Positions 33,440 through 42,053 of a stretch of 64,000 nt of DNA are shown in pieces. The translations under genes were made by a program, and so were the position numbers. Within the stretch, counting starts at the first letter, position 1, and each line of letters begins with the position of its first letter. Where the stretch lies: the NCBI RefSeq assembly GCF_017301635.1, contig NZ_CP071091.1:6336001-6400000 (forward strand), given 5' to 3'. The notes beneath the pieces are model-generated. The model did not search any database and had not been told where the DNA came from. It was given only the letters and a program-made list of their open reading frames with translations. Source of the stretch: Myxococcus landrumus. Lineage in GTDB: Bacteria; Myxococcota; Myxococcia; Myxococcales; Myxococcaceae.

Positions 33440-34708
33440 ATGAGCTTGAAGGTGTTGCTGGCTGGCCGACGGGGTGGGGACGTCTGTCTTCTGTCGCCCT
33501 CCTGGAGCTCGGGGTCCTGGCTGGAGCTGGTGGAGCAGTGGTTCCAGCATCATGCGAAGGAATGGCTGGAGAGCAGCCGGATGGAGACCGGGCCGCTCGG
33601 CGCGCCTGTGTTGAAGCTGCGATTGCATCCAGCGGCGGGAGAAATCTCCATCCTCGCGACCAGCAACCTGCGAATGATTGTCTCCGCGGAGACGTCCGCG
33701 GTGGGTCCGGGCTACCACATCTTCGTGTGTGATTTGTTCAAGGCGCTGGGACAGGCCCTGGACATCGAATGGGCTGACGCGAATGAAGCCGAACGAGTGG
33801 GAGACCCGACCGGTTACTTCCACACCGGTGACGCGGGGCCCGTGGAGGTCTACATGCTGGCCTGGCTCCAGGAGTCGGTGGGGCAGGTGCTGCGCATGCG
33901 CAGTCGGGGCGCGGCGGGCTGCGCGATGTCGATGCGCTTCGGCCACACCTTCGAGCATCCGGGTGCACTGCTGACACCGCTGGGGCCTCGGGATGAGCGG
34001 TGGATGCGACGAGTGTACGAGGACCCTCGGCTGGGCATGGATGTGTTCCCGTGGTGGAAACAGGGCGTGGGGGCGCACGCGCGGCTGGGCCGGGCGCTGT
34101 GCCGGCTGTGGACGGAGGTGGTGTGGCGCCCGCCGCTGCTGGACGAGGAGCGGCGGTTGATGCGCAAGGTGGCGCGCACGCTGGAGCAGGCGTGGCGGGA
34201 GGACCCGGGGCTCGCCTATCCGTGGCGCGAGTGGCGGGAGGTGCTGGGGTATCTGGGCGTGGGCGGAACGCTGGCGGAGTTCGTCCATCAGCAGGCGGAG
34301 AGGCACCCCGCGCGCGGCCCCTCCCTGGGCTATCGCCGAGGCGCGGTGCACGTGGCGTTGCCCGAGGGCTGGGCCATCCGCATCCCGGGCTCGCTGGCGG
34401 AGGCGCACCTGGAGGATGGAACGTGGGTGGCCAGGGACCATCGGCGCACGGTGCGCTTCATGCCGCTGGAGGATGGGGCGCTGCCGTCGATGACCGAGCA
34501 TCCCGCGATGATGGAGCTGGAGCATCACGGCCAGCGGGTGAGCGGACGGGCCTCGCTGCGCAAGGAGGCGGGGGAGTGCCGGCTGACGGCGGTGTGCAGC
34601 TCGGGGCCGCATCGGGCGCTGTGCGTGGTGAGCTTCGACGACCCGGAGGAGGAGGATTGGGCGCTGGGCACGTGGCGCTCGCTGGACCACGCCACCACCA
34701 CGGCGTGA
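33440..34708 (+). CDS. Hypothetical protein, two-part
   Basis: 422 residues from the ATG at 33440 (GAGAGG ahead); a GTG at 33428 is also possible. I do not recognise it. The first 220 residues are mixed alpha/beta with LLSPSWSSGSWLELVEQWFQHH and FVCDLFKALGQALDIEWAD. The last 120 residues look like a separate domain: VHVALPEGWAIRIPGSLAEAHLEDGT resembles the opening of a small beta-sandwich often described as a DUF1795/DcrB-like fold, and the end (ALCVVSFDDPEEEDWALGTWRSL) agrees with that. No signal peptide or membrane segment is present. It might be a cytosolic accessory protein of a secretion system, but this is only a guess. Confidence 0.55.
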   Translation: MSLKVLLAGRRGGDVCLLSPSWSSGSWLELVEQWFQHHAKEWLESSRMETGPLGAPVLKLRLHPAAGEISILATSNLRMIVSAETSAVGPGYHIFVCDLFKALGQALDIEWADANEAERVGDPTGYFHTGDAGPVEVYMLAWLQESVGQVLRMRSRGAAGCAMSMRFGHTFEHPGALLTPLGPRDERWMRRVYEDPRLGMDVFPWWKQGVGAHARLGRALCRLWTEVVWRPPLLDEERRLMRKVARTLEQAWREDPGLAYPWREWREVLGYLGVGGTLAEFVHQQAERHPARGPSLGYRRGAVHVALPEGWAIRIPGSLAEAHLEDGTWVARDHRRTVRFMPLEDGALPSMTEHPAMMELEHHGQRVSGRASLRKEAGECRLTAVCSSGPHRALCVVSFDDPEEEDWALGTWRSLDHATTTA

Positions 34709-34762
34709 GCTCGCACGGTCCGTGATAGGTTGAGGTCGTGTTGCCGCAGGAGCCAGCACGAC

Positions 34763-35401
34763 ATGTCGATGATTCAGTTCACGCGCAATTACACGGACCG
34801 CTCGAACGACTACGGGTTTCAGTTCGAGTTCTTTTGTGACAAGTGCGGCAACGGGCACATGTCACCCTTCATCGCGAGCAAGGTGGGCGTGGCCACCGGG
34901 CTCTTGAGGGCCGCGGGCTCCTTCTTCGGCGGGACGATAGGGCGCGCGGCGAACGCGGGCACGCACCTGAAGGACGCGCTGCGAGGCCAGGGCTGGGATG
35001 ACGCCTACGCCGAGGCGGTGGAGGCCGGGAAGCAGCACTTCAAGAACTGCACCCGCTGCGGCAAGTGGGTGTGTCCGCGCTCGTGTTGGAACGAGGGACG
35101 CGGGCTGTGTGAGAGCTGCGCGCCGGACCTCGCGGAAGAGGCGGCCTCCATCCAGGCGCATGTCGCGGTGGAGCAGGCGCGCGAGAAGGCGCGCACGGTG
35201 GACCACGTCGCGACGCTCGATATGAAACAGACGCGGACGGCGACGTGCCCGCACTGCGCCGCGAAGGTGGACGGCGGCAGGTTCTGCACGGAATGCGGCA
35301 AGCCTCTGGTCGCCCAGAAGCTGAGCTGTGGGAAGTGCGGCACCGACATCCCGGCGAGCGCGAAGTTCTGCCCGGAATGTGGTTCACCCCGGAGCGGGTG
35401 A
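34763..35401 (+). CDS. Zinc-ribbon protein
   Basis: 212 residues from the ATG at 34763, with CAGGAG ahead. The N-terminal part has FCDKCGNGHMSPF, the middle carries NCTRCGKWVCPRSCWNEG then LCESC, and the C-terminal 50 residues hold two classic zinc ribbons (CPHCAAKVDGGRFCTECG and CGKCGTDIPASAKFCPECG). In total about seven Cys pairs can bind three or four zinc ions. An Ala/Gly-rich stretch (VGVATGLLRAAGSFFGGTIG) could touch a membrane. Proteins with this tail often act as adaptors; no specific partner is visible. The middle domain is similar to DUF-type proteins from other bacteria, by eye only. Confidence 0.75.
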   Translation: MSMIQFTRNYTDRSNDYGFQFEFFCDKCGNGHMSPFIASKVGVATGLLRAAGSFFGGTIGRAANAGTHLKDALRGQGWDDAYAEAVEAGKQHFKNCTRCGKWVCPRSCWNEGRGLCESCAPDLAEEAASIQAHVAVEQAREKARTVDHVATLDMKQTRTATCPHCAAKVDGGRFCTECGKPLVAQKLSCGKCGTDIPASAKFCPECGSPRSG

Positions 35402-35443
35402 GGCGTGGGGCCCCACCCTTTCCGTGGGTGAGGGCGACGCGTG

Positions 35444-36094
35444 ATGACTCCTGGTTGGCAGGAAGACGAGGTCCGGAGCATCTACACGGAGATTGCTCCC
35501 TCCTACGAGGCGCTCTTCCCGGTGCTGAGCCGGTATGACGACCGCGTGGAGCGCTTCCTCGCGGAGGCGGTGACACCGGGGTGCCGCGTGCTCGACGTGG
35601 GCTGTGGGCCGGGCCTTCACACCCGCGACCTGGAGGCTTCCGTGTCCGTGCTCGGGACAGACCTGTCCCCGGAGATGCTGGAGCTCGCGCGACAGTCTCG
35701 GCCCTCCGGTGAGTGGCGCGTCCACAGCTACTACCAACCGCTTCCGGCGGAGTGGGGGCGCTTCAACGTGGCGCTCGCCGTGGGCTGTCTCGACTTCTGT
35801 GACGACCTGCCACGAGTGCTCGCCCATCTCGCCGGGGCACTGGAGCCCGGTGGAAAGCTGCTCTTCACCGCACTGGAGCGGCGCCCCGGACATGAAGCGC
35901 ATGAAGCCCCCACGCGCGAGATTCCCACCGGCGGTCCTCCGGTGACGCTGCACCTGTACACGTTCGAGGAGGTCTCTCGCGCGGTGCGCTCCGCGGGACT
36001 TCAACCCCGCGCCTACGTCCACGCGCCAGGCTGGGTGCAGCTCACCGAACAACGGACCCTGTGGTTCGGCTGGTGGAGCGTGGAGCGCCCGTGA
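35444..36094 (+). CDS. Class I SAM-dependent methyltransferase
   Basis: 216 residues from the ATG at 35444 (a GTG directly before it is possible). Motif I is RVLDVGCGPGLHTRDL; the acidic end of strand 2 is in LGTDLSPEMLELAR; the later 'LAVGCLDFCDD' and LEPGGKLLFTALERR complete the fold. The substrate is unknown. The short C-terminal region (LYTFEEVSRAVRSAGLQPRAY) is the usual cap of small-molecule methyltransferases. The 40-bp gap suggests it might share a transcript with the zinc-ribbon gene. Confidence 0.88.
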   Translation: MTPGWQEDEVRSIYTEIAPSYEALFPVLSRYDDRVERFLAEAVTPGCRVLDVGCGPGLHTRDLEASVSVLGTDLSPEMLELARQSRPSGEWRVHSYYQPLPAEWGRFNVALAVGCLDFCDDLPRVLAHLAGALEPGGKLLFTALERRPGHEAHEAPTREIPTGGPPVTLHLYTFEEVSRAVRSAGLQPRAYVHAPGWVQLTEQRTLWFGWWSVERP

Positions 36095-36350
36095 GAAGGG
36101 CGACCTGAATCCTCTCACGAATGTGCCGTCAGGCCCGTCGGCGGGCGGGCGTCACTCGCCGCCGAAGCACTCCAGAGGTGTCACGGGTCTGTCCCCGGGC
36201 TCCCAGGTCTGGGCGAGCGCGCACTGCGTTCTCGTGCCGGGCAGGGTGTCCTCGGGTCCATCGTCATCGTGGCTCCCTCGCATCGGGTGATTCCGGCCGG
36301 CCGCCGCTCAACAGCCAAACCGAGACGCTCCTCTCCCGAGGGGTGGGTTC
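36095..36350. other. Intergenic stretch before the tRNA-like gene
   Basis: No gene is supported. A GC-rich imperfect inverted repeat around 36130-36165 (GGCGGGCGGGCG and CGCCGCCG) could terminate the methyltransferase transcript. Nothing else stands out. Confidence 0.35.
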
Positions 36351-36422
36351 TCACAACTAGCTCAACGGTAGAGCACAAGACTCCAACTCTTGAGGTTGAA
36401 GGTTCGAATCCTTCGTTCGCGG
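36351..36422 (+). tRNA. tRNA-Trp(CCA)-like gene with a poorly paired acceptor stem
   Basis: Three arms fold well: D-arm GCTC/GAGC with loop AACGGTA; anticodon stem CAAGA/TCTTG with loop CTCCAAC, giving anticodon CCA (Trp); and T-arm GAAGG/CCTTC with loop TTCGAAT. The acceptor strands are TCACAAC (36351-36357) and GTTCGCG (36415-36421). Only three Watson-Crick pairs and one wobble form, with three mismatches. The bases after the discriminator G (CAAGG) do not encode CCA. So this is either a functional tRNA with an unusual acceptor or, more likely, a tRNA-derived pseudogene. It is flanked by non-coding DNA. Confidence 0.6.
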
Positions 36423-36738
36423 CAAGGGGCTCCACTCCGAGCTGGCGAGCACGCTGGTCCCCTCATCCACCCTCCCCCACCGCGAAGCCCCGCCGTCCGC
36501 CAGGGCGACAGTCCCCTCCCGTGTCGCTCGCGGGATGACCTGCCGCCGTCCGCGCCCGGCATGGCCCGTGATTGCGGGATGCGGGGATGAGCCCCGGACA
36601 TGTTGTCGGCGTGCTTCGCCCGTGGAGGGTGGAGCCTTCACTTTTTCAGCTTCCAGCAGTCCCCGGGACGCACGCGTCCTCGCGCCACCTTCGCGTCCCG
36701 GTTCCATCTGCCCCCGCTCGGGGGAAAGGAGGTGCGTG
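36423..36738. other. 316-bp leader region between the tRNA-like gene and the slipin gene
   Basis: No gene is supported. It ends with a textbook Shine-Dalgarno sequence (AAGGAGGTG, from about 36726) eight bases ahead of the slipin ATG. I found no terminator directly after the tRNA-like gene. Confidence 0.4.
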
Positions 36739-37827
36739 ATGAGCTTCTTCATGCGTGTGGATGTGGTGCAGAACGAGCGTGCCTTCGTCCTGGTGGACGA
36801 GGTCCCCCAGCGCTACCTCCCTCCGGGCCGCTACCGCCTGAACCATCCGTTCCGCAACGTGCGCGTCGTCCGCGTTCCCACGAACACGCTCGTCGCCAAC
36901 CTCGACACGGAGCTGCTCGCCCTCGTGCCGCCGTCGGACCTCCAGGTCATCGACCTGGGCGCCGACGAGCGCGCCGTCCTCTACCACCGCGGCCGCCCCG
37001 CGAAGTGGCTGGGCCGTGGCCAGCACCAGATGTGGCTGGTGGACAACGTGAAGGTGGAGCGCGTGGACACATCCAGCGTCGCCACGGCCCCGCTGCGTGA
37101 CGACGTGCGCGCCCTGGTGCCCGCCAACGACTACGTGGAGGCCACGTCCGCCGACGGCAGCGTGGTGCTGCGCTACGTGGACGGCGCGATGGACGCGGTG
37201 CTGCCCGCGGGCCGCCATGCCGCGTGGACGGTGGCTCGCAAGGTCCAGCTCGCCGTCATCGACCTGCGTGAGCGCCTGCTCCATGTGACGGGCCAGGAGG
37301 TCATGACGAAGGACCGCGTGACGCTGCGCCTCAACCTGTCCACGGCCTTCCGCGTGGCGGATGCGCGTCGCCTCGCGGTGGTCGCGCGTACGCCGGATGA
37401 CATCCTCTACCTGGCCATGCAGCTGGCCGCCCGTGAGGCGGTGGCGTCCCGCACGCTGGATGAGCTGCTCGCCTCGCGCGAAATCGTCGCCGAGGGCCTC
37501 TTCTCCGAGGTGAAGGGCCGCGCCGAGTCGGTGGGCCTGGAGGTGCTGCACTTCGGCATCAAGGACATCGTGCTCCCGGGTGAGATGAAGAACCTGCTCA
37601 ACCGCGTCATCCAGGCCCAGAAGGAGGCCGAGGCCAACGTCATCACGCGCCGCGAGGAGACGGCCGCCACGCGCTCGCTGGCGCAGACGGCGAAGGTGCT
37701 CGCGGAGAACCCGCTGCTTGTGCGCCTCAAGGAGCTCGAGGCGTACAAGGACCTCGCCGCCAAGGTCGGCCAGGTCCACCTGGTGCTCGGCGAGGGCGCG
37801 GTGCCCTCGCTCCAGCTCAAGGGCTGA
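36739..37827 (+). CDS. Slipin/SPFH (band 7) protein
   Basis: 362 residues from the ATG at 36739, behind AAGGAGGTG. The SPFH domain spans about 5-290: VVQNERAFVLVDEVPQRYLPPGRY, QVIDLGADERAVLYHRGRPAKWLG, EVMTKDRVTLRLNLSTAFRVAD, then the signature VGLEVLHFGIKDIVLPGEM. An Ala/Glu-rich coiled coil follows (AQKEAEANVITRREETAATR). Such proteins form membrane-associated rings that organise lipid domains or protect proteases. There is no obvious N-terminal membrane helix, so the protein may attach peripherally. No NfeD-like partner gene is adjacent. A strong terminator follows. Confidence 0.88.
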   Translation: MSFFMRVDVVQNERAFVLVDEVPQRYLPPGRYRLNHPFRNVRVVRVPTNTLVANLDTELLALVPPSDLQVIDLGADERAVLYHRGRPAKWLGRGQHQMWLVDNVKVERVDTSSVATAPLRDDVRALVPANDYVEATSADGSVVLRYVDGAMDAVLPAGRHAAWTVARKVQLAVIDLRERLLHVTGQEVMTKDRVTLRLNLSTAFRVADARRLAVVARTPDDILYLAMQLAAREAVASRTLDELLASREIVAEGLFSEVKGRAESVGLEVLHFGIKDIVLPGEMKNLLNRVIQAQKEAEANVITRREETAATRSLAQTAKVLAENPLLVRLKELEAYKDLAAKVGQVHLVLGEGAVPSLQLKG

Positions 37828-37838
37828 GACATTGTCCA

Positions 37839-37873
37839 CCAGCACCCCGCGGCCCCACCCCGCGGGGTGCTGG
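37839..37873 (+). terminator. Strong GC-rich hairpin terminator
   Basis: A perfect 14-bp stem (5' arm 37839-37852, 3' arm 37860-37873; core CAGCACCCCGCGG) with a 7-base loop starts 11 bases after the slipin stop. The following bases (CTGTTCGG) give only a short U-run. Confidence 0.75.
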
Positions 37874-37940
37874 CTGTTCGGCTGACTCGAAAATCAATCT
37901 CGGCTACCTTCGGGGCTTTCGTTCCCACGAGGAGTCCGTG

Positions 37941-39758
37941 ATGTCGTCGTCGACGAACCACTACGTCCCCAACCTTCGCGATATCGAGTTCAACCTCTTC
38001 GAGTTTCTCGATATCGGCCGCACTTCGTTGGGACATGCGCCCTTCGGCGACCTCGATGAGACCGCGGCCCGGCAGCTCCTCCAGACGTTCGCCCTGCTGA
38101 GCAAGACCGAGCTGTCCCCCTCCTTCGACGAGTCCGAGCACACGCCGCCCAAGCTGGAGAACGGCGAGGTGACGCTGCCTCCGGGGCTCAAGAAGTCGAT
38201 GGCGGCCTACTTCGACGCCGGCATGCACCTGCTGGAGCAGCCGACGCACCTGGGCGGGATGGGCGCGCCGCCCTCGCTGTTCTGGGCCACCTTCGAGCTG
38301 ATTGTCGGCTCCAACGCCTCGCTGGCCTTCTACACGCTGGGCAACCTGGTCGCGCGAGTCATCGACCGGCTGGGCACGGAGCCGCAGAAGCGCCGCTTCC
38401 TGCCGCACATGGTGGACCGCCGCTGGGGCGGGTCCATGGTGCTGACGGAGCCGGACGCCGGCAGCGACGTGGGCGCCGCGCGCACCAAGGCGCGTCCCGT
38501 GGGTGGAGACGTCTGGGAGATTGAAGGCGTCAAGCGCTTCATCACCAACGGCGACTCGGACATGAACGAGAACATCATCCACATGGTGCTCGCGCGTCCG
38601 GAAGGCGCGCCGCCGGGCACCAAGGGACTGTCCCTCTTCGTGGTGCCCAAGTTCTGGGTGAACGAGGACGGCAGCCTGGGTGAGCGCAACGGCGTCGTGT
38701 GCACCAAGCTGGAGAAGAAGATGGGGCTGAAGGGCTCCGTCACCTGTGAGATGACGTTCGGTGATGGCCAGCCCTCGCGCGGCATCCTCCTGGGCGAGGT
38801 CCACGACGGCATCCGCCAGATGTTCCACATCATCGAGCAGGCCCGCATGGCGGTGGGCGTGAAGTCCATGTCCGCGCTGTCCGCGGGGTATCAGCGCGCG
38901 CTGGCCTTCTCGAAGGACCGGCTCCAGGGCGCGGACCTGATGAAGGCTCGCGACAAGACGGCGCCGCGCGTGCCCATCTTCCAGCACCCGGACGTGCGCC
39001 GCATGCTGATGGCGCAGAAGGCGTACTCGGAAGGCATGCGCGCGCTGTGTCTCTTCACCGCCTCCATCCAGGACGGCGTGGAGATGAAGGGCGGCCACCG
39101 CGCCACCGAGGCCGGTGAGCTGGACACGCTCAACGACATGCTGCTGCCCCTGGTGAAGGGCTACTGCTCGGAGAAGGTGTACGAGCTGCTCGCGCTCTCG
39201 CTCCAGGTCCACGGCGGCTCCGGCTACCTGATGGACTACCCGGTGGAGCAGTACATCCGGGACCAGAAGATCGACACCCTCTACGAGGGCACCACGCACA
39301 TCCAGGCGTTGGACCTGCTCATGCGCAAGGTGGCGCGCGATGGCGGCGCGACGCTCCAGGGCCTGCTGTCTCAGATTCGCGAGACGGCCGAGGGAGACCT
39401 GGGCGGCGGCGAGCTTCAGACGGAGCGCGCCGCGCTGGGCAAGGCGCTGGGTGAGTTGGAGATGATGCTCGGCACGCTGATGGGGAAGCTGAGCGAGTCC
39501 GTGTACCACGTGGGCCTGCAGGGCAACCGCGTGCTGGCCTCGGTGGCGGAGGTGGTCATCGGCTGGCTGCTGGTGCGTCACGCGGGCGTGGCGCTGGAGC
39601 GGATGAAGACCAACCCCGCGGACAAGGCCTTCTACGTGGGCAAGTTCGCGAGCGCGCGCTGGTACTGCGCGGAGGTCCTCCCCGGCCTCGCCCACGCCGC
39701 GCGCATGGTGGAGGCCGGCACGCTGGACCTGCTGGAGGTCCCCGAGGAGTCGTACTGA
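37941..39758 (+). CDS. Acyl-CoA dehydrogenase
   Basis: 605 residues from the ATG at 37941, with ACGAGGAG ahead; an adjacent GTG at 37938 is less likely. The flavoenzyme oxidises acyl-CoA at the alpha-beta bond. The FAD-binding signature is GSMVLTEPDAGSDVGAARTKA; RFITNGDSD and ARMAVGVKSMSALSAGYQRAL follow, and the C-terminal helical domain has LSLQVHGGSGYLMDYPVEQY then IRDQKIDTLYEGTTHIQALDLL, where the Glu in LYEGT is at the position of the catalytic base. Length over 590 with an extra C-terminal helical domain places it in the long-form group (AidB/DUF4445-like or FadE12-type). It ends in a bidirectional terminator. Confidence 0.93.
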   Translation: MSSSTNHYVPNLRDIEFNLFEFLDIGRTSLGHAPFGDLDETAARQLLQTFALLSKTELSPSFDESEHTPPKLENGEVTLPPGLKKSMAAYFDAGMHLLEQPTHLGGMGAPPSLFWATFELIVGSNASLAFYTLGNLVARVIDRLGTEPQKRRFLPHMVDRRWGGSMVLTEPDAGSDVGAARTKARPVGGDVWEIEGVKRFITNGDSDMNENIIHMVLARPEGAPPGTKGLSLFVVPKFWVNEDGSLGERNGVVCTKLEKKMGLKGSVTCEMTFGDGQPSRGILLGEVHDGIRQMFHIIEQARMAVGVKSMSALSAGYQRALAFSKDRLQGADLMKARDKTAPRVPIFQHPDVRRMLMAQKAYSEGMRALCLFTASIQDGVEMKGGHRATEAGELDTLNDMLLPLVKGYCSEKVYELLALSLQVHGGSGYLMDYPVEQYIRDQKIDTLYEGTTHIQALDLLMRKVARDGGATLQGLLSQIRETAEGDLGGGELQTERAALGKALGELEMMLGTLMGKLSESVYHVGLQGNRVLASVAEVVIGWLLVRHAGVALERMKTNPADKAFYVGKFASARWYCAEVLPGLAHAARMVEAGTLDLLEVPEESY

Positions 39759-39771
39759 GCCGCTGACGCCC

Positions 39772-39803
39772 CTCCCCGGCCGCCACTCACGGCGGCTGGG
39801 GAG
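39772..39803. terminator. Bidirectional hairpin between convergent genes
   Basis: A 13-bp stem (5' arm CTCCCCGGCCGCC at 39772-39784, 3' arm 39791-39803) with one G-T wobble and a 6-base loop lies midway between the stops of the acyl-CoA dehydrogenase and the minus-strand gene. No U-tract, but the position and strength suit a shared terminator. Confidence 0.65.
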
Positions 39804-39817
39804 CACGGCATCGTCGC

Positions 39818-40936
39818 TTACGCGGGCTTCGTGGCGGAGGCGCGGGCGGACAGCTCGCGCTCCACGTACAGCCGCAGGATGTGCATGAAGTCCTGGGCGT
39901 TCGTCACCACGCCGAACGCCTGGTGCGTGCCCCGGTCCTTCAGCTTGCTGACCACGAACTCGGACGAGTCCACGCAGATGGTGGGCAGCTCCCGCAGCGA
40001 GCCGTCCTTCTCCGTGACGAAGGCCGGGAGCATGTTGCCGGTGGCGATGGCGTGCAGCGCCGTGGCGACCATCACCGCCATGGTGGCCTTCACCGCGTGA
40101 CGGCGCATGGCGTCCTGGCCGCCCACGTTGTCCGTCACCACGTCCGGCAGCGGGCCGTCATCCCGGATGGAGCCCGTGAGGACGAAGGGCACCTTGTGGA
40201 TGACACACGCGTGCATGATGCCGTTGGTGATGACGCCCGCCTCCACCGCCTTCGCGATGGAACCCGCGGCGCGGACCTTGTTGATGGCGCGCATGTGCAG
40301 GCCGTGGCCTCCGGACGTCGCCTCGCCGGTGCCGCTCATGCCCAGGGTGGTGCCGAAGATGGAGGCCTCGATGTCGTGCACCGCCACGGCGTTGCCCGCC
40401 AGCAGCGCGCCCACGAAGCCGTTGGCGATGAACCACGTCATGTCCGCGCGCGCCCGCGAGTGAACCAGCGCGGGGCCTGTCACCCAGATGGGGTAGCCGC
40501 CGCGCTCGCGCTCTTCCACCAACACCCGCGCCATCTGCGCGTAGTCGATGGGCTTCTCGCGAGACACCTCGCTCGTCATGAACTTGAACTCGCCCTCGCC
40601 GCCGCCGCCGAGGTACGCGGTGTTCACATAGACGCCGTCGGAGCCGTCCTCCGCCAGCCCCACCACCACCCGCTCTCCGGCCCGCACGCGGCGGCCCTCG
40701 CGAATCCACAGCGCACCTTGTGCGTCCAGCACGAGCGCGCCGTCCATCCGGGGCTCGCGAGGCATGCGCCACTGGCCGTCGATGCGCACGTAGGTGGGAA
40801 GGTTGGTGGTGGTGAAGAAGCCCTCGGGCAGCACGCCGTCCGCGGGCGCTGGCTGGAAGCGCGCGTCCGGACACCGGGTGAACCGCTCGGCCGCGAAGTC
40901 AGGATGAGGAATGGAAGTGCTCACGCGCGGCACCAT
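39818..40936 (-). CDS. TIGR00300-family protein (archaeal-type ornithine cyclodeaminase / LOR-SDH conserved domain)
   Basis: 372 residues from the ATG at 40936. It matches the TIGR00300 family through a run of long, conserved blocks: VNTAYLGGGGEGEFKFMTSE, GNAVAVHDIEASIFGTTLGM, GGHGLHMRAINKVRAAGSI, VLTGSIRDDGPLPDVVTDNV and LHAIATGNMLPAFV. A Methanococcus member of the family converts ornithine to proline and ammonia, and cyanobacterial and plant relatives (ArgZ/AgrE and LKR/SDH) share this domain. A role in ornithine or arginine catabolism is therefore likely. It has no N-terminal arginine dihydrolase domain. It is monocistronic and convergent to the acyl-CoA dehydrogenase. Confidence 0.82.
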   Translation of the reverse strand: MVPRVSTSIPHPDFAAERFTRCPDARFQPAPADGVLPEGFFTTTNLPTYVRIDGQWRMPREPRMDGALVLDAQGALWIREGRRVRAGERVVVGLAEDGSDGVYVNTAYLGGGGEGEFKFMTSEVSREKPIDYAQMARVLVEERERGGYPIWVTGPALVHSRARADMTWFIANGFVGALLAGNAVAVHDIEASIFGTTLGMSGTGEATSGGHGLHMRAINKVRAAGSIAKAVEAGVITNGIMHACVIHKVPFVLTGSIRDDGPLPDVVTDNVGGQDAMRRHAVKATMAVMVATALHAIATGNMLPAFVTEKDGSLRELPTICVDSSEFVVSKLKDRGTHQAFGVVTNAQDFMHILRLYVERELSARASATKPA

Positions 40937-41264
40937 GCGCGGGGCCCTCCCCTCGTTCAAGGAACTTGGCGCGCGCGCACCGCTTCCGTCGGATAGCGGG
41001 CAGGTGCGGACTCGCACTCAGAGGCGCTGACGCGAAGAGCCGAATCCCCTCACCCTCGTCTGAAGTCCCACGCATGGCGTGGGGGACTTCGACTCGTGGT
41101 GAGCGAACGTTCTGTGTATGGGAGTGAGAAGTTTCGGGCCTGTATTCTTCAAAGTCGCGAAGAAATGCGCCAGCAAGCAACTTGGTGTCTCACCCTCCGA
41201 GAATAGGCTCAAGTCACACGCGACCTTCCTGGTTCGCTCCCACCCCATCCTCGGAGCTTCCCCC
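40937..41264. other. 328-bp divergent intergenic region with a hairpin
   Basis: No gene is supported. At 41062-41090 there is a hairpin of about 12 bp (GAAGTCCCACGC / GCGTGGGGGACTTC) with a 2-base bulge and a 3-base loop. Reading rightward, it sits about 175 bases before the LysM-gene start, so it could be a 5' leader element or an operator. The stretch 41110-41200 is AT-richer and probably contains the promoter of the LysM gene. Confidence 0.45.
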
Positions 41265-41960
41265 ATGAGCTACCGCATCCAGTCCGGCGACACCCTGTCC
41301 GCGCTCGCGAAGCGCCACGGCACCACCGTCAACGCGCTGATGGAGGCGAATCCGCAAATCAAGAACGCGGACCTCATCTACACGGGCGACACGCTGAAGA
41401 TTCCGGGGGCGACGGATGGCTTCGACGCCGCGCCGGGGCGCAAGGGGCCCAACCTCACGGGTGGAATGGAGAACCCGTCCTCCATCTCCGGTCCGGACTC
41501 GTCGGGTGAAGGCACGAAGGGTCCCAAGGGCAGCCCGTTCGACATCGCGAAGTCGCACCTGGGCAAGAACGCGGGCTCGCTGAAGATGGAGGGCTCGGGC
41601 GTGGGCGCGGACATGGAGGACTGGGTCCCCAACAACGTCAACTGCGCCAACTTCGTCTCCGCGGTGCTGGAGCAGGCGGGGCAGATTTCCAACAAGCAGC
41701 ACGACAACAGCGTGATGGGGCTGATGCGCAAGCTGGACGCGGACCCGAACTTCAAGCGCGTGTCGCTGAAGGACGCGAAGCCCGGCGATGTCGTCTCGAT
41801 GAAGGTGGGCAGCGGCGAGCACGTGGTGATGTTCGCGGGCTGGAAGAACGGCAAGCCCCAGTTCATCGGCTCCAACAACGTCAACCCGGACGGCTCGCAG
41901 CGCATCAGCTTCAGCAGCATGAACTACCCCATCATGGCGGTTCACCAGTACCGCGGCTGA
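41265..41960 (+). CDS. LysM + NlpC/P60- or CHAP-like cell-wall hydrolase
   Basis: 231 residues from the ATG at 41265. Residues 2-48 are a LysM peptidoglycan-binding module (YRIQSGDTLSALAKRHGTTV, ENPQIKNADLIYTGDTLKIP type). A Gly/Pro-rich linker leads to a papain-like domain: NNVNCANFVSAVLEQAG supplies the Cys and GEHVVMFAGW the His, in the order expected for NlpC/P60 or CHAP amidases. It lacks a classical signal peptide, which is usual for LysM-first effectors released by other means. It may cut own wall during development or act on prey. A strong terminator follows it. Confidence 0.82.
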   Translation: MSYRIQSGDTLSALAKRHGTTVNALMEANPQIKNADLIYTGDTLKIPGATDGFDAAPGRKGPNLTGGMENPSSISGPDSSGEGTKGPKGSPFDIAKSHLGKNAGSLKMEGSGVGADMEDWVPNNVNCANFVSAVLEQAGQISNKQHDNSVMGLMRKLDADPNFKRVSLKDAKPGDVVSMKVGSGEHVVMFAGWKNGKPQFIGSNNVNPDGSQRISFSSMNYPIMAVHQYRG

Positions 41961-41988
41961 GCGGGCAGACGGCTTCGTCGAAGGACTC

Positions 41989-42033
41989 ACGGGGCTTCGC
42001 CTCCACCCACCCGGTGGAAGCGAGGCCCCGTTT
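41989..42033. terminator. Strong bidirectional hairpin terminator
   Basis: A 19-bp stem (arms 41989-42007 and 42013-42031, with one wobble and one mismatch) and a 5-base loop, followed by TTT. It sits between the convergent LysM and LysR genes. Confidence 0.8.
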
Positions 42034-42053
42034 CACATCCAGGGAGCACGGCG

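Noticed and set aside
37407-39806. Minus-strand open frame of about 800 codons opposite the acyl-CoA dehydrogenase
   Set aside because: Composition is Arg/His/Gln/Leu-rich with no motif; the opposite strand is an unmistakable enzyme with a proper start and terminator.
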